Positions 51,169 through 61,000 of a stretch of DNA of 64,000 bases are shown here, piece after piece. Each line of letters begins with the position of its first letter. The stretch's first letter is position 1. The notes under the pieces are model-generated. The model did not search any database, was not told the DNA's origin, and worked only from the letters and a program-made list of their open reading frames with translations. The translations under genes were made by a program, and so were the position numbers. The DNA is from Faecalicatena contorta (lineage in GTDB: Bacteria; Bacillota; Clostridia; Lachnospirales; Lachnospiraceae). Location of the stretch: assembly GCF_003149105.1 (NCBI RefSeq), contig NZ_QGDS01000004.1, forward strand, positions 62,001-126,000, written 5' to 3'.

Positions 51169-52458
51169 CTATTCCTGGCTGCCTATGACCACATTAAATT
51201 CAATATCTACGTAGCCATTCGCACCGCGGCGTTTCCCTGTTATTTTTATGTTTTCTCCTACTTTACTGCTTATAACTGCTTTTTCATAGGATAATGTGTT
51301 GGATACCTTTGCCCCTGAAACTTCCTGCAGAATATCCCCATTTTGGATTCCTGCAGACATTGCTGGAGAATCTGGTTTTACTTCCACCACATAGACTCCT
51401 ACGGGCATGTCTTGTTCTTCTGCAATTGTATCATTAATCGTTGTGCCGTAAACTCCCACATAAGGCACACTCTCGCCGTTTACCAAAAGCTCTATTGTAG
51501 ATTTCAAGTCGGAAATAGCAAGTGCTTTTGCGGTATTTGTTTCAGTTCCTCCCCAAATACCGGGGTCAATCATACCAACGGCTTCGCCTTTTAAGTTAAA
51601 CAAAACACCTGTCCCATGAGCTGACGCTGAAATATCTGTGGCAAGCACGCTGCGCTGGCCGTCTGCCAATGTTTCCTCATAAGCGTTAGAGCTTACAATC
51701 CCATACCCTACTCCGTCTGCATAGCCAAATGTATTTCCCATGGCTATTACTACATCTCCTTTTGTAGTGATATTGGAATTTCCCAGAGATGCGACCTGAA
51801 TAGCACTCCAGGTATTACTTGGAATTTTCCCGCGCTGAATACTAAATACTGCAAATCCGCTGTTGTGGTCCTGTTTTTTCAAAGACACTTCATATTTGCT
51901 GCTGTCTGCAAGTACAACCGTCCACTTATCGGCATCTTTACATACAGAGTTATCACATAATATCAGAAGCTCCTGTCCATTGTCGGCGGCAATCAGCCCT
52001 GTAACACTATTTTCCGTTCCGCTGCCGTCTGAGGACAAAACCTCATCCTTGCCTGCGGGCTGCACGGTAGCTACACATTTGCCGGCTTCCTTTGCCACAT
52101 CATACATACTGCGCATGATTTCCTTGAAACTATCTGAGTTTAATGCTGGAGAAACTGTTTCTACTGTATTCGGAGTTTCGGCCTGTGTAGTATCAGTTAC
52201 CTCGTCCTCCGGGATTGTTACAGTCTTGGGACTTTCCCGAAACTTGTCCTGTGCCCATGGTTTGAGCGCAAAAAAACCAACACAGGCAAACGCGCCAAAA
52301 ATCAGTCCATATATCCCTACCCTGGTAAGCTGGGTCAGGATTTTCTTCCTGGTGACTGGTTTTGGTTTTATCGTCTCCTGTAAAAATGAGAACTTTTCTT
52401 CTTTCTGTTCCGGGGGGCCTGCATCTGGCTCCAATTGGGGATTCTCATTATAGGACAT
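51169..52458 (-). CDS. HtrA-like membrane protein with PDZ domain, protease triad lost
   Basis: A 429-residue protein. An acidic cytoplasmic tail (1-45) leads to one transmembrane helix (about 48-68), a trypsin-like domain (about 115-320) and a PDZ domain (about 330-425). In the protease domain the histidine position reads DNSVCKDADKW, the aspartate region reads HNSGFAVF, and the serine motif GNSGGP is replaced by AHGTGVLF. All three catalytic residues therefore seem lost. It is likely a non-catalytic scaffold or sensor at the membrane. Confidence 0.85.
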   Translation of the reverse strand: MSYNENPQLEPDAGPPEQKEEKFSFLQETIKPKPVTRKKILTQLTRVGIYGLIFGAFACVGFFALKPWAQDKFRESPKTVTIPEDEVTDTTQAETPNTVETVSPALNSDSFKEIMRSMYDVAKEAGKCVATVQPAGKDEVLSSDGSGTENSVTGLIAADNGQELLILCDNSVCKDADKWTVVLADSSKYEVSLKKQDHNSGFAVFSIQRGKIPSNTWSAIQVASLGNSNITTKGDVVIAMGNTFGYADGVGYGIVSSNAYEETLADGQRSVLATDISASAHGTGVLFNLKGEAVGMIDPGIWGGTETNTAKALAISDLKSTIELLVNGESVPYVGVYGTTINDTIAEEQDMPVGVYVVEVKPDSPAMSAGIQNGDILQEVSGAKVSNTLSYEKAVISSKVGENIKITGKRRGANGYVDIEFNVVIGSQE

Positions 52459-52549
52459 AGGCTCTAATCTCCTTTAGCCTATAGTATAACCGATTCATGT
52501 CGATTGTTCAATATGAAGTACATCGTTTTTACCTGTAAGATATTTTTTA

Positions 52550-52696
52550 GTTACTGTTCAGACCGGGCCGTGCACTCCGCTGCACGGTATCGGAACCATT
52601 AAAGTATTGGTTTCAGGACATCCAGCCCCTCGCCGTAGGCGACTTAAATGGGCTGGATGTCGTTACAGTGCGCACCCGCAGGGTGTGAACTGTAAC
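52550..52696. repeat. 147-bp cloverleaf-like repeat element
   Basis: Outer arms GTTACTGTTCA (52550-52560) and TGAACTGTAAC (52686-52696) enclose three hairpins: CCGTGCA/TGCACGG; CATCCAGCCC/GGGCTGGATG with an inner TCGCC/GGCGA; and CACCC/GGGTG. It fills most of the gap between the HtrA-like gene and mutS2. A related near-palindrome GTAACTGTTC-T-GAACAGATAC follows at 52754-52774. Confidence 0.7.
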
Positions 52697-52803
52697 ATTT
52701 TTTATTCTTATCCTTTTCAATATCCGTCAAATAAGGTAGAATGTATTTACGAGGTAACTGTTCTGAACAGATACTTTACGAGCTTAATTAAAAGGTGATA
52801 ATA

Positions 52804-55179
52804 ATGAATCAAAAAACTTTAAATAAACTAGAATTTTATAAAATTACAGCACTTTTAGAGGAGCAGGCTTCTTCCATGAGAGGAAAGCAGCTCTGCCGGA
52901 AGATAAAGCCAATGACTGACATGGAGCGTATCAATACCTGTCAGGAGCAGACGGCGGCAGCATTTACCAGAATTGTTAAAAAAGGAAGAATCTCCCTCAG
53001 CGATGCATTTCCTGTGGGGGAATCTTTAAAGCGCCTGGAAATAGGCGGTACTTTAGGAAGCGGAGAGCTGCTTCGTATCTGTAAGCTTCTTAAAACCACA
53101 GCCCGCACCAAGTCTTACGGACGGCACGATACCCAGGACGAGCTGGCTGACTGCCTGGATATTTATTTTGAACAACTGGAACCCCTGACTCCGCTGACAA
53201 CTGAAATTGAGCGGTGTATTCAGGGAGAAGATGAAATCAGTGACGATGCAAGCAGCACCCTCAAGAGTATCCGCAGAAACATCGGTTCTCTCAATGATAA
53301 AGTACATGCCACCCTGACTAACCTGGTGAATGGTTCACTGCGCACTTATTTACAGGATGCCATCATTACCATGCGGGGAGACCGTTACTGTGTTCCTGTA
53401 AAATCGGAACACCGCAATCAGGTAAATGGTATGATTCATGACCAGTCTTCGTCCGGCTCCACTTTATTTATCGAGCCTATGGCTGTAGTAAAACTGAATA
53501 ATGATTTAAAAGAACTTTACGCAAAAGAGCAGGAGGAGATTCAGGTCATTCTTGCACGTCTGAGTGCAGATGCAGCAGAATATATTGAAGAGATCCATCA
53601 GAATTATAAAATATTGACCGATTTGGACTTTATCTTTGCCCGGGGCTCCCTGGCACTTTCTATGAATGCCAGCCGCCCTATTTTGAACACAGAAGGGCAC
53701 ATTCATATCCGGGAAGGACGCCATCCGCTGCTGGATGCAAAGAAAGTCGTTCCGATTACCGTTATGCTGGGGAAAGATTTTACCATGTTAATCATAACAG
53801 GACCCAACACCGGCGGTAAGACGGTATCGCTGAAAACAGTAGGCCTGTTTACTCTTATGGGACAGGCTGGCCTGCATATACCAGCCAGAGACCGTTCAGA
53901 ACTTGCTATTTTCCATCAGGTTTATGCCGATATTGGTGATGAACAGAGTATAGAGCAGAGTCTGAGTACGTTTTCCTCCCACATGACTAACATTGTTTCA
54001 TTTCTGCAGGAAGTGGATGAGAAATCACTGGTTCTGTTTGATGAATTGGGGGCAGGCACAGACCCCACTGAGGGTGCGGCTCTTGCCATTGCTATTTTAT
54101 CTCATCTGCACAATCAGAATATCCGCACAATGGCAACCACACATTACAGTGAGCTGAAGGTCTATGCACTCACTACCCCCGGGGTGGAAAATGCAAGCTG
54201 TGAGTTTGATGTGGAAAGCCTGAAACCCACCTACCGGCTTCTGATCGGAATTCCTGGAAAGAGTAATGCCTTTGCCATATCCGGTAAACTTGGGCTGCCG
54301 GATTATATCATAGAGGATGCAAAGCAGCACCTGACAGAACAGGATGCTTCCTTCGAAGATTTGCTGACTGATTTGGAAACAAGCAAACGTACCCTGGAAA
54401 AAGAGCAGGAGGCAATTGATGCCTATAAGCGTGAAATCGAAGCTTTAAAAAATCAGGCAAAGCAAAAGCAGGAAAAGATAGAAGAACAGCGGGAACGTAT
54501 CCTCAAAGAGGCAAAGGAAAAAGCCAGTGTTATTTTGCGGGAAGCGAAAGAGGTTGCCGATGAGACTATAAAGAACTTCCGCAAATTTGGAAAAGAAAAC
54601 ATATCCGCAGCGGAGATGGAAAAGGAGCGGGAACGCCTGCGCCAAAAAATGAAGGAAACTTCCGCGTCCAACACACTATCCGTCCAAAGGCAGAAAAAAG
54701 AGTATAAGCCGGAAGACTTTAAACTTGGAGAATCCGTCCGTGTCTTAAGTATGAATCTGACCGGAACCGTCAGTTCACTGCCCGATTCCCGGGGAAATTT
54801 GACGGTACAGATGGGAATCCTCCGCTCTCAGGTAAATATTTCCGATTTGGAAATTGTAGAAGAAGAAACTTCTTATACATCCAAAAATATGAAGCGGACT
54901 TCAAAAGGAAAGTTAAAGATGAGCAAGTCACTGTCCGTCAGTCCTGAAATTAACCTTCTCGGAAAAACCGTGCATGAAGCGATTTCAGAGTTGGACAAAT
55001 ACCTGGATGACGCCATCCTTTCCCATTTAGGCACTGTGCGTGTAGTACACGGAAAAGGTACCGGCGCGCTCCGGAAAGGGATTCACGAGTATCTCCGCCG
55101 CCAGAAGCATGTAAAATCATACCGGCTGGGAGAATTTGGTGAAGGGGATGCCGGTGTCACAATTGTAGAATTAAAATAG
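52804..55179 (+). CDS. mutS2: Endonuclease MutS2
   Basis: A 791-residue protein. MutS-type core and clamp regions (1-310) precede the ATPase with ITGPNTGGKTVSLKT and VLFDELGAGTDPTEGA. A long coiled coil (about 515-640) and a C-terminal Smr nuclease domain with VVHGKGTGALRKGIHEYL complete the MutS2 layout. It suppresses homologous recombination and rescues collided ribosomes in Bacillus. The ATG at 52804 has AAAGGTGAT upstream; a GTG three codons earlier abuts this site and is rejected. Confidence 0.95.
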   Translation: MNQKTLNKLEFYKITALLEEQASSMRGKQLCRKIKPMTDMERINTCQEQTAAAFTRIVKKGRISLSDAFPVGESLKRLEIGGTLGSGELLRICKLLKTTARTKSYGRHDTQDELADCLDIYFEQLEPLTPLTTEIERCIQGEDEISDDASSTLKSIRRNIGSLNDKVHATLTNLVNGSLRTYLQDAIITMRGDRYCVPVKSEHRNQVNGMIHDQSSSGSTLFIEPMAVVKLNNDLKELYAKEQEEIQVILARLSADAAEYIEEIHQNYKILTDLDFIFARGSLALSMNASRPILNTEGHIHIREGRHPLLDAKKVVPITVMLGKDFTMLIITGPNTGGKTVSLKTVGLFTLMGQAGLHIPARDRSELAIFHQVYADIGDEQSIEQSLSTFSSHMTNIVSFLQEVDEKSLVLFDELGAGTDPTEGAALAIAILSHLHNQNIRTMATTHYSELKVYALTTPGVENASCEFDVESLKPTYRLLIGIPGKSNAFAISGKLGLPDYIIEDAKQHLTEQDASFEDLLTDLETSKRTLEKEQEAIDAYKREIEALKNQAKQKQEKIEEQRERILKEAKEKASVILREAKEVADETIKNFRKFGKENISAAEMEKERERLRQKMKETSASNTLSVQRQKKEYKPEDFKLGESVRVLSMNLTGTVSSLPDSRGNLTVQMGILRSQVNISDLEIVEEETSYTSKNMKRTSKGKLKMSKSLSVSPEINLLGKTVHEAISELDKYLDDAILSHLGTVRVVHGKGTGALRKGIHEYLRRQKHVKSYRLGEFGEGDAGVTIVELK

Positions 55180-55248
55180 CAGGAACACATATTGTCTGAA
55201 TATTCAGAAAATGACCCTCAAAAGGGTCAGATCCCTAAGGAGGCTATC

Positions 55249-55950
55249 ATGGTTGTAAAACAGAAAATTTTGATTGTGGATGATGATGAAAATATTGCAG
55301 AATTAATCTCCCTCTATTTGGTGAAGGAATGTTTTGATACAAAGATTGTATATAATGGTGAGGATGCCCTGTCGGCTTTTGAGACTTACCATCCGAACCT
55401 GATTCTCTTAGATTTGATGCTGCCCGGAATTGACGGTTACCAGGTTTGCCGGGAGGTCCGTGCCAAGTCTTCTACCCCGATTATTATGCTGTCTGCTAAA
55501 GGCGAGGTGTTTGATAAGGTGCTGGGATTGGAGTTAGGTGCAGATGATTATATTATGAAGCCTTTCGACTCAAAGGAAATGGTTGCCCGGGTCCGCGCTG
55601 TCCTCCGCAGATATCAGCCTGTGAAGGCGGAAGAAGCAACTGAGGACAAGACAAAATGTGTCCAGTATGACGGGCTTACGATTAATCTGACTAATTATTC
55701 TGTTGTCTGTGACGGCCATCCTGTAGAAATGCCTCCTAAGGAGCTGGAGCTTCTTTATTTTCTGGCTTCCTCTCCGAATCAGGTGTTTACAAGAGAACAA
55801 TTGCTGGATCAGATCTGGGGATATGAGTATATCGGTGATACCCGGACTGTTGATGTCCATATTAAGCGCCTGCGTGAAAAAATTAAGGACCATTCCTCAT
55901 GGGGACTTAGTACAGTCTGGGGAATCGGTTATAAATTCGAAGTAAAGTAA
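55249..55950 (+). CDS. OmpR/PhoB-family response regulator
   Basis: A 233-residue regulator with a receiver domain (ILIVDDDENI, phosphorylated Asp in LILLDLMLPGIDG, switch Lys in DDYIMKPFD) and a winged-helix DNA-binding domain (about 130-230). The ATG at 55249 has AAGGAGG five bases upstream. It is followed after 13 bases by its sensor kinase and lies 69 bases after mutS2. Confidence 0.95.
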   Translation: MVVKQKILIVDDDENIAELISLYLVKECFDTKIVYNGEDALSAFETYHPNLILLDLMLPGIDGYQVCREVRAKSSTPIIMLSAKGEVFDKVLGLELGADDYIMKPFDSKEMVARVRAVLRRYQPVKAEEATEDKTKCVQYDGLTINLTNYSVVCDGHPVEMPPKELELLYFLASSPNQVFTREQLLDQIWGYEYIGDTRTVDVHIKRLREKIKDHSSWGLSTVWGIGYKFEVK

Positions 55951-55963
55951 AAGGAAGTGCCTC

Positions 55964-57403
55964 ATGAAAAGTACTCTGTACTTAAAGTTTGTTACTATTT
56001 ATATTATTTTTGGCTTTGTAAGCTTTTTTACGGTTGGAATTCTGACCAGCCAGCTTATGATGGATAAGTTGAAACAAAATGATTCCCACAGCCTGTATAA
56101 GCAGGCAAATTTGATTTCCAATGATTACCTGCCCTCCTACTTTATGGAAGGCGGCTCTGCGTGGGCAGTCCATTCTCAGCTTAACGCTATGAAACTATAT
56201 CTGAATTCTTCTCTTTGGTTTGTAGAATCAGACGGAACACTGATTACTGCCTCAAACCTTGACACCACAAAGGCGCCGGAGGTAATTGAGAATTTTGACC
56301 CTGCGGAAATCGGGAGTAACCAGTATATTACCGGAAATTACCACGGGTATTTTAATGAAGACGTAATAACCGTTATGGCTCCGGTAACCCAGGGTTTTTA
56401 CATCAAAGGTTACCTTTTAATCCATAAACCGGTCTCTTATATACAGTCCATTTGTAACCAGATGATGTTTCCGGTTTATATCACCGTATCCGCTGTTTTT
56501 ATTTTGTCTTTTATGATATTGCTTGGATTCCATTTTTTTATATACCAGCCCCTGCGTCAGATTACAGAGGCCGCCAAACAGTATGCTTCAGGCAATCTAA
56601 CCTATGAAGTTCCTGTTTATACACATGACGAAATGGGTTATCTTTCAGCCTCTTTGAATTATATGTCCGCTCAACTGCGGGACATGGAGGAGTATCAGAA
56701 AAAAATTGTGGCAAATGTCTCTCATGATTTCCGCTCCCCACTTACATCGATCAAGGGCTATGTGGAGGCTATGACCGATGGCACAATCCCGCCGGAGCTT
56801 CACGGGAAATATTTGGATATCATTCTGTTTGAAACAGAACGTCTGACCGATTTAACAAAGGATTTGCTTACCTTGAATGAGTTTGATACAAAAGAACTGC
56901 TCCTTGCCAAGAGTGAGTTCGACATTCAGGAAATGATTAAAAATACAGCGGCATCCTTTGAAGGCGCATGTACCAGCAAACGAATATCTATCGAGCTTTT
57001 GCTGTTGCAGGATCCTCCCTTTGTATATGCGGACAAGGGGAAAATCCAGCAAGTTTTGTATAATCTCATAGACAACGCTATTAAATTCAGTGAAAATGAA
57101 TCTGCCGTCAAGATTGAAGTCAGTCTGAGAGGTGAGAAAACTTTTATCTCCATCAAGGATTCCGGTATTGGAATCCCCCGAAAAGAGCTGAACAAAATCT
57201 GGGAACGTTTTTATAAATCTGACCTTTCACGTGGAAAGGACAAAAAAGGAACCGGCCTGGGGCTTGCCATTGTAAAGGAAGCCATACAGGCGCACGATGA
57301 ACATATCAACGTTATAAGCACCGAAGGAGTGGGAACAGAATTTATCTTCTCCCTGAGCAAAGTTGAGATGAAGAATAAAAAGGAACCCGAAATAAATTCA
57401 TAA
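55964..57403 (+). CDS. Sensor histidine kinase
   Basis: A 479-residue kinase. Two transmembrane helices (about 7-29 and 170-195) flank an extracellular sensor. A HAMP domain (about 190-245), the phosphorylation site VSHDFRSPLTSI and the ATP-binding domain with NLIDNAIKFSEN, DSGIGIP and GTGLGLAI follow. Partner of the response regulator just upstream. The signal is unknown. Confidence 0.95.
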   Translation: MKSTLYLKFVTIYIIFGFVSFFTVGILTSQLMMDKLKQNDSHSLYKQANLISNDYLPSYFMEGGSAWAVHSQLNAMKLYLNSSLWFVESDGTLITASNLDTTKAPEVIENFDPAEIGSNQYITGNYHGYFNEDVITVMAPVTQGFYIKGYLLIHKPVSYIQSICNQMMFPVYITVSAVFILSFMILLGFHFFIYQPLRQITEAAKQYASGNLTYEVPVYTHDEMGYLSASLNYMSAQLRDMEEYQKKIVANVSHDFRSPLTSIKGYVEAMTDGTIPPELHGKYLDIILFETERLTDLTKDLLTLNEFDTKELLLAKSEFDIQEMIKNTAASFEGACTSKRISIELLLLQDPPFVYADKGKIQQVLYNLIDNAIKFSENESAVKIEVSLRGEKTFISIKDSGIGIPRKELNKIWERFYKSDLSRGKDKKGTGLGLAIVKEAIQAHDEHINVISTEGVGTEFIFSLSKVEMKNKKEPEINS

Positions 57404-57445
57404 TAGAGGAGTATCTTCGTCTCTGCTCTATCTCTTTGAAAAAAT

Positions 57446-57486
57446 AAGGAGGGAAACATGCACATCTGCCATGTTTCCCTCCTCTT
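57446..57486. terminator. Bidirectional terminator
   Basis: AAGGAGGGAAACATG (57446-57460) pairs with CATGTTTCCCTCCTCTT (57470-57486), with A-rich and T-rich flanks, between the converging kinase and binding-protein genes. Confidence 0.88.
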
Positions 57487-57518
57487 ATTATTTTGAAACA
57501 GTAAAGTTCCGTCTTTCT

Positions 57519-58679
57519 CTATTCATACAGCATATTTTGTATAGATTCATCTTCCAGGTTATCCAGGGTAACCCAGATATACCCAGTATTCACTTCCGCC
57601 TCATTACCACTCTCCAATATAGTCCGCGCCGCAGCTATTACAGATGCATACCCGATTCCAAATGGATTCTGAACGACCAGCCCCTTAATCTCATCTTTTT
57701 TCAATGCGTCTATCTGCTCTTTTCCTGCATCAAATCCCATCAATATAATATCATCTATCTTATCTGCCTGTTTCAGTGCCTCTAATCCAAGCTGGGTAGC
57801 TGTTACATTTGTTCCAAAACATCCCTTAAGTTCCGGATGCTTGTCCAGATAATATGCTATGACATCCGCATCTGTCAGACTGTCGGGAATAATCTCCTTT
57901 TCATCTTCTTTCTTAGACTTGTTTTTCTCTTCTGCAATCTCTTTCTTCATGTCATCCATCTTATCTAAATAAATTGTCTCTGCAATGGACACCTCAGGGT
58001 GATTGCTCTCTATTTCATTCTGAAAACTGCTCTCACGCTCCATGCTTGAAGCAGACTTCGAATCATGTACGAGAAGTAAAATGCTGCCCTCATTCTCAAT
58101 CTCATCACACAGCTTGTACGCACCCGTTCTGGCAGCTTCTTCATTATCAGTTTTTATTGTACACTGTATTCCCTGATATGAATTTCCGGAATCCAAAGCG
58201 ATAATCGGAATTCCATTTTCTGTAGCCAGGTCAAACTGTACCTTGCACGCCTCTGCATCAATACTTGCAATTCCTACTGCATCGGGATAGCGGGCAAGTT
58301 CTTCATCCAGGATATTCACCTGTTCGTCAATATTCTCCGCATTTTCCGGTGCATTATAAGTGACTTTAACCGCATCCTCCCCGGTGTATCCAAGAGTTGC
58401 ATTTAAATCTGCCGCTGCCTGCTCCACGCCCCTTTTTATCTCTTTCCAATAGGCGGAACTGCTGTATCTCCCTATAATGGATATATAAGCTCCCGGCTCC
58501 AGGTTAAGTCCGCGTACGTTATCATATGCTGACGGTGAAATCGCATTCAGGCTGTCCTGGTATGGCGGCTCTGACTTTGTATTTCCTGTAAATGTGGGCG
58601 TATCATCTTTGCTGCACGCGCAGACCGTCAGCATAATGCCTAACGCTGCAGGTAGAATGATTGTCCATTTTTTCTTCAT
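57519..58679 (-). CDS. Sugar-type periplasmic-binding-protein-like lipoprotein
   Basis: A 386-residue lipoprotein. The signal peptide ends in the lipobox VCAC with the anchor cysteine at about 22. The mature part has the type-I binding fold of ribose/galactose-binding proteins (YISIIGRYSSSAYWKEIKRG, DGIPIIALDSGNSY-like region, GCFGTNVTATQLG, GFDAGKEQIDALK). A lysine/glutamate-rich insert (about 245-265) is unusual. No transporter genes adjoin it, so it may act as a receptor or work with a distant system. Confidence 0.82.
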   Translation of the reverse strand: MKKKWTIILPAALGIMLTVCACSKDDTPTFTGNTKSEPPYQDSLNAISPSAYDNVRGLNLEPGAYISIIGRYSSSAYWKEIKRGVEQAAADLNATLGYTGEDAVKVTYNAPENAENIDEQVNILDEELARYPDAVGIASIDAEACKVQFDLATENGIPIIALDSGNSYQGIQCTIKTDNEEAARTGAYKLCDEIENEGSILLLVHDSKSASSMERESSFQNEIESNHPEVSIAETIYLDKMDDMKKEIAEEKNKSKKEDEKEIIPDSLTDADVIAYYLDKHPELKGCFGTNVTATQLGLEALKQADKIDDIILMGFDAGKEQIDALKKDEIKGLVVQNPFGIGYASVIAAARTILESGNEAEVNTGYIWVTLDNLEDESIQNMLYE

Positions 58680-58822
58680 AATAAATTGCCTCCAGATTTT
58701 ATCTTCCTGTCCTAGATTACCACTTATATACTATACACCAATCTTCCAAAAAATAAAGAAATTTTTTCTTAATTTTTTATTATAGTTTAAATAATTGTAC
58801 CTGATTTAGAGCATAAAACAGC

Positions 58823-58851
58823 TTGTATATTTGCCTTTTTTGTATTAAAAT
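58823..58851 (+). promoter_or_regulatory. Predicted promoter of the ferredoxin gene
   Basis: TTGTAT (58823-58828), 17 bases, TAAAAT (58846-58851), about 60 bases before the ferredoxin start. Confidence 0.55.
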
Positions 58852-58894
58852 GAGGTTAAAGACAGTTATAGAAGTGCTGTTGAAGACTTTATAA

Positions 58895-59080
<186 letters not shown>

Positions 59081-59119
59081 TCTTAAGCATTTTGATGCTG
59101 CAAGATTACAAGGAAATAG

Positions 59120-59146
59120 CAAAGTGGATTTTAATTATCCGCTTTG
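59120..59146. other. Hairpin downstream of the ferredoxin gene
   Basis: CAAAGTGGAT (59120-59129) and ATCCGCTTTG (59137-59146) form a stem 40 bases after the ferredoxin stop. It may stabilise the 3' end of this likely abundant transcript. Confidence 0.5.
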
Positions 59147-59181
59147 ACCTTATATACCGCAAAGTGATCACAACGCAAAAA

Positions 59182-59210
59182 TGCCGTCCGACAGGGGCGG
59201 TATTTTTTTA
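59182..59210 (+). terminator. Terminator of the ferredoxin gene
   Basis: A TGCCGTCC / GGGGCGGTA stem is followed by TTTTTTT. The rest of the gap to the MerR-like gene (59211-59395) shows no gene. Confidence 0.8.
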
Positions 59211-59395
59211 TGGTTCAGCCATGCAGGGTGAAACCGTGCTTATGGCTAAACTGTAATACTCCGCGTGCTCTCCCCTCCTCAAATATTCTGCCGCAATTTG
59301 ACGAACGATTGTCCGCTTTTTTATGTTCTCCCTATGGTATAATAACACAGAACGAAGAATAAGAGTTACCATTTTTAAGGAGGTATAAGTATAAT

Positions 59396-60328
59396 ATGGG
59401 TGAGGTCAGATTTATGATTTCTGAAGCCGCCAAGCAGGTAAAAGTCGAATCCCACGTGCTGCGCTACTGGGAGGAAGAGCTGGACCTGGAAATTGGCCGC
59501 ACAGAAATGGGACATCGATATTATACAAAGGACGATATACAACTTTTCTGCTGTATTAAAAAACTAAAGGATGAAGGGATGCTTTTGAAGGACTTGAAGC
59601 CTATCATCCCTGAATTAAAAGAAACCCGTCTCAAACTTCAAAACTCTGGGGAGCCGAAAACCGGAGATATTAAAAAATCAGTTAAAAATGAAGAGCCGCA
59701 GCATGTGAAGTCCCAAACTGAAAGCAAAAGCATAAAACCAGATCAGGCGACTTCCGCTCCTTCTAGCCAGACCAGGCCTTCCAGTCAGGACAAGCCTGCA
59801 GACCAGGACAATACTCTACATAGCAGTTCTACAGCCCCAGAAGGTTCTGTAGTTCAGAAGAAGACCGCAATCCTGAAGGATTCAGCGGTCCCAGACCGTT
59901 CTGCTGTTCAGAAGAATGCTGAAATTACGGAAAGCTCCAAAGAACAGAACGATTCGCCAACTTTGGACAAGCCTTCCCAAGACAAACCTGCTCTCCAGCG
60001 TACCGCTTCTTCAGAGGACGCCTTTGCTGTATTGAGTATTGCCCAGGCAGAAGTCATCCCTGTCACTCAATTAGAACAGGTCCGTACCTTAATCGGGGAT
60101 GTCCTGACAGAAGTAGTTACCGCCAATAACGAGGACCTGAAAAAAGAAATCAGCCAGACGGTTACGAAAGATGTCATGCGTGAAATGGACTTTTTATTCC
60201 AGGCAAAAGAACGCCAGGAGGAAGAACATTTCCGTAAATTGGACTGTCTGATCCGCCAGCAGCAGGCAAGCCGCCGGGAGGCAGCAAAAGAGGGGCCTAT
60301 GGGTAAGTTAAAGAAACTCCTCACATAA
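59396..60328 (+). CDS. MerR-like helix-turn-helix protein with long disordered linker (RacA-like layout)
   Basis: A 310-residue protein. Residues 5-75 are a MerR-type winged helix (MISEAAKQVKVESHVLRYWEEE). Residues 85-210 are low-complexity, rich in Ser, Gln, Lys and Asp. The last 90 residues form a charged coiled coil (KKEISQTVTKDVMREMDFL). There is no effector-binding domain. The layout recalls Bacillus RacA, which anchors chromosome origins, but this is a structural parallel only. Confidence 0.75.
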   Translation: MGEVRFMISEAAKQVKVESHVLRYWEEELDLEIGRTEMGHRYYTKDDIQLFCCIKKLKDEGMLLKDLKPIIPELKETRLKLQNSGEPKTGDIKKSVKNEEPQHVKSQTESKSIKPDQATSAPSSQTRPSSQDKPADQDNTLHSSSTAPEGSVVQKKTAILKDSAVPDRSAVQKNAEITESSKEQNDSPTLDKPSQDKPALQRTASSEDAFAVLSIAQAEVIPVTQLEQVRTLIGDVLTEVVTANNEDLKKEISQTVTKDVMREMDFLFQAKERQEEEHFRKLDCLIRQQQASRREAAKEGPMGKLKKLLT

Positions 60329-60612
60329 TAGCCTGCCTATAGCAAAGAAAACATTGCGCAAATCGAGTAGGAGGAAATTTCTCTGATTGAGAGAAACTTC
60401 CCACCTCTCATGCCACCGCTCATACGGTTCCACAGGCGGTAGTTCAATCAACTGAACAAGTACACTGTTTGAAATAGCCATGCATGGAGACTAGCCCAAA
60501 TCGGGTTAGTCTTTCTTTGATTATCGCATTATTTATAACTCCTCCACTACGAATATATACAGTTATTATTTATCATATAGGTTTTCTCCTTATAATAAGA
60601 AAATTGATAATA
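60329..60612. other. Gene-free stretch with hairpins and a terminator
   Basis: An inverted repeat around TTTCTCT/GAGAGAAA (60370-60396), a CCGC/GCGG stem near 60416-60439 and a terminator-like GACTAGCCC/GGGTTAGTC stem followed by T residues (60489-60515). Nothing protein-coding. The first two may be remains of a mobile element; I could not identify it. Confidence 0.45.
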
Positions 60613-60996
60613 TCAGGATTCCATATTTATAACTGTTAACCAAAAGCAAATTGCTGCAACTATTGCTAAAGGTGTCATTAAATATCTCTCTTTTGGACTT
60701 TCTGACATAAAATTCATAATCACATTTATCGTGAGATAGGCTGAAAAGAAAATACAAATACCTTTTACAACTTTAACAGGGAACCACATCTTCATAACCC
60801 CTCCAGCTTGCAAAACAATAAGAATAGCAAATATTTGAATTACAAATGATACAGCAGTCATGATTCTCATTTTCACAGGCAGTATTACATGTTGTCCACC
60901 TAAAGTGAATTCGCCTAAAGGAAAGCCGAATGTAACTAATAGTGTTAAAAGTGCAATAATTGCGAATAGAATAGCACCAATTTTTGAACTGAGCAT
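60613..60996 (-). CDS. Small four-helix membrane protein linked to PadR
   Basis: A 127-residue protein with four hydrophobic segments and few charges, not recognised. The ATG at 60996 is preferred, because GGAGG at the end of the PadR gene lies 11 bases before it. Co-expressed with the PadR regulator, it may be the target of that regulator. Confidence 0.65.
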   Translation of the reverse strand: MLSSKIGAILFAIIALLTLLVTFGFPLGEFTLGGQHVILPVKMRIMTAVSFVIQIFAILIVLQAGGVMKMWFPVKVVKGICIFFSAYLTINVIMNFMSESPKERYLMTPLAIVAAICFWLTVINMES

Positions 60997-61000
60997 ATAA

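Noticed and set aside
60360-60450. Group II intron or IS end downstream of the MerR-like gene
   Set aside because: The hairpins look mobile-element-like, but neither a reverse transcriptase nor defined ends are present.
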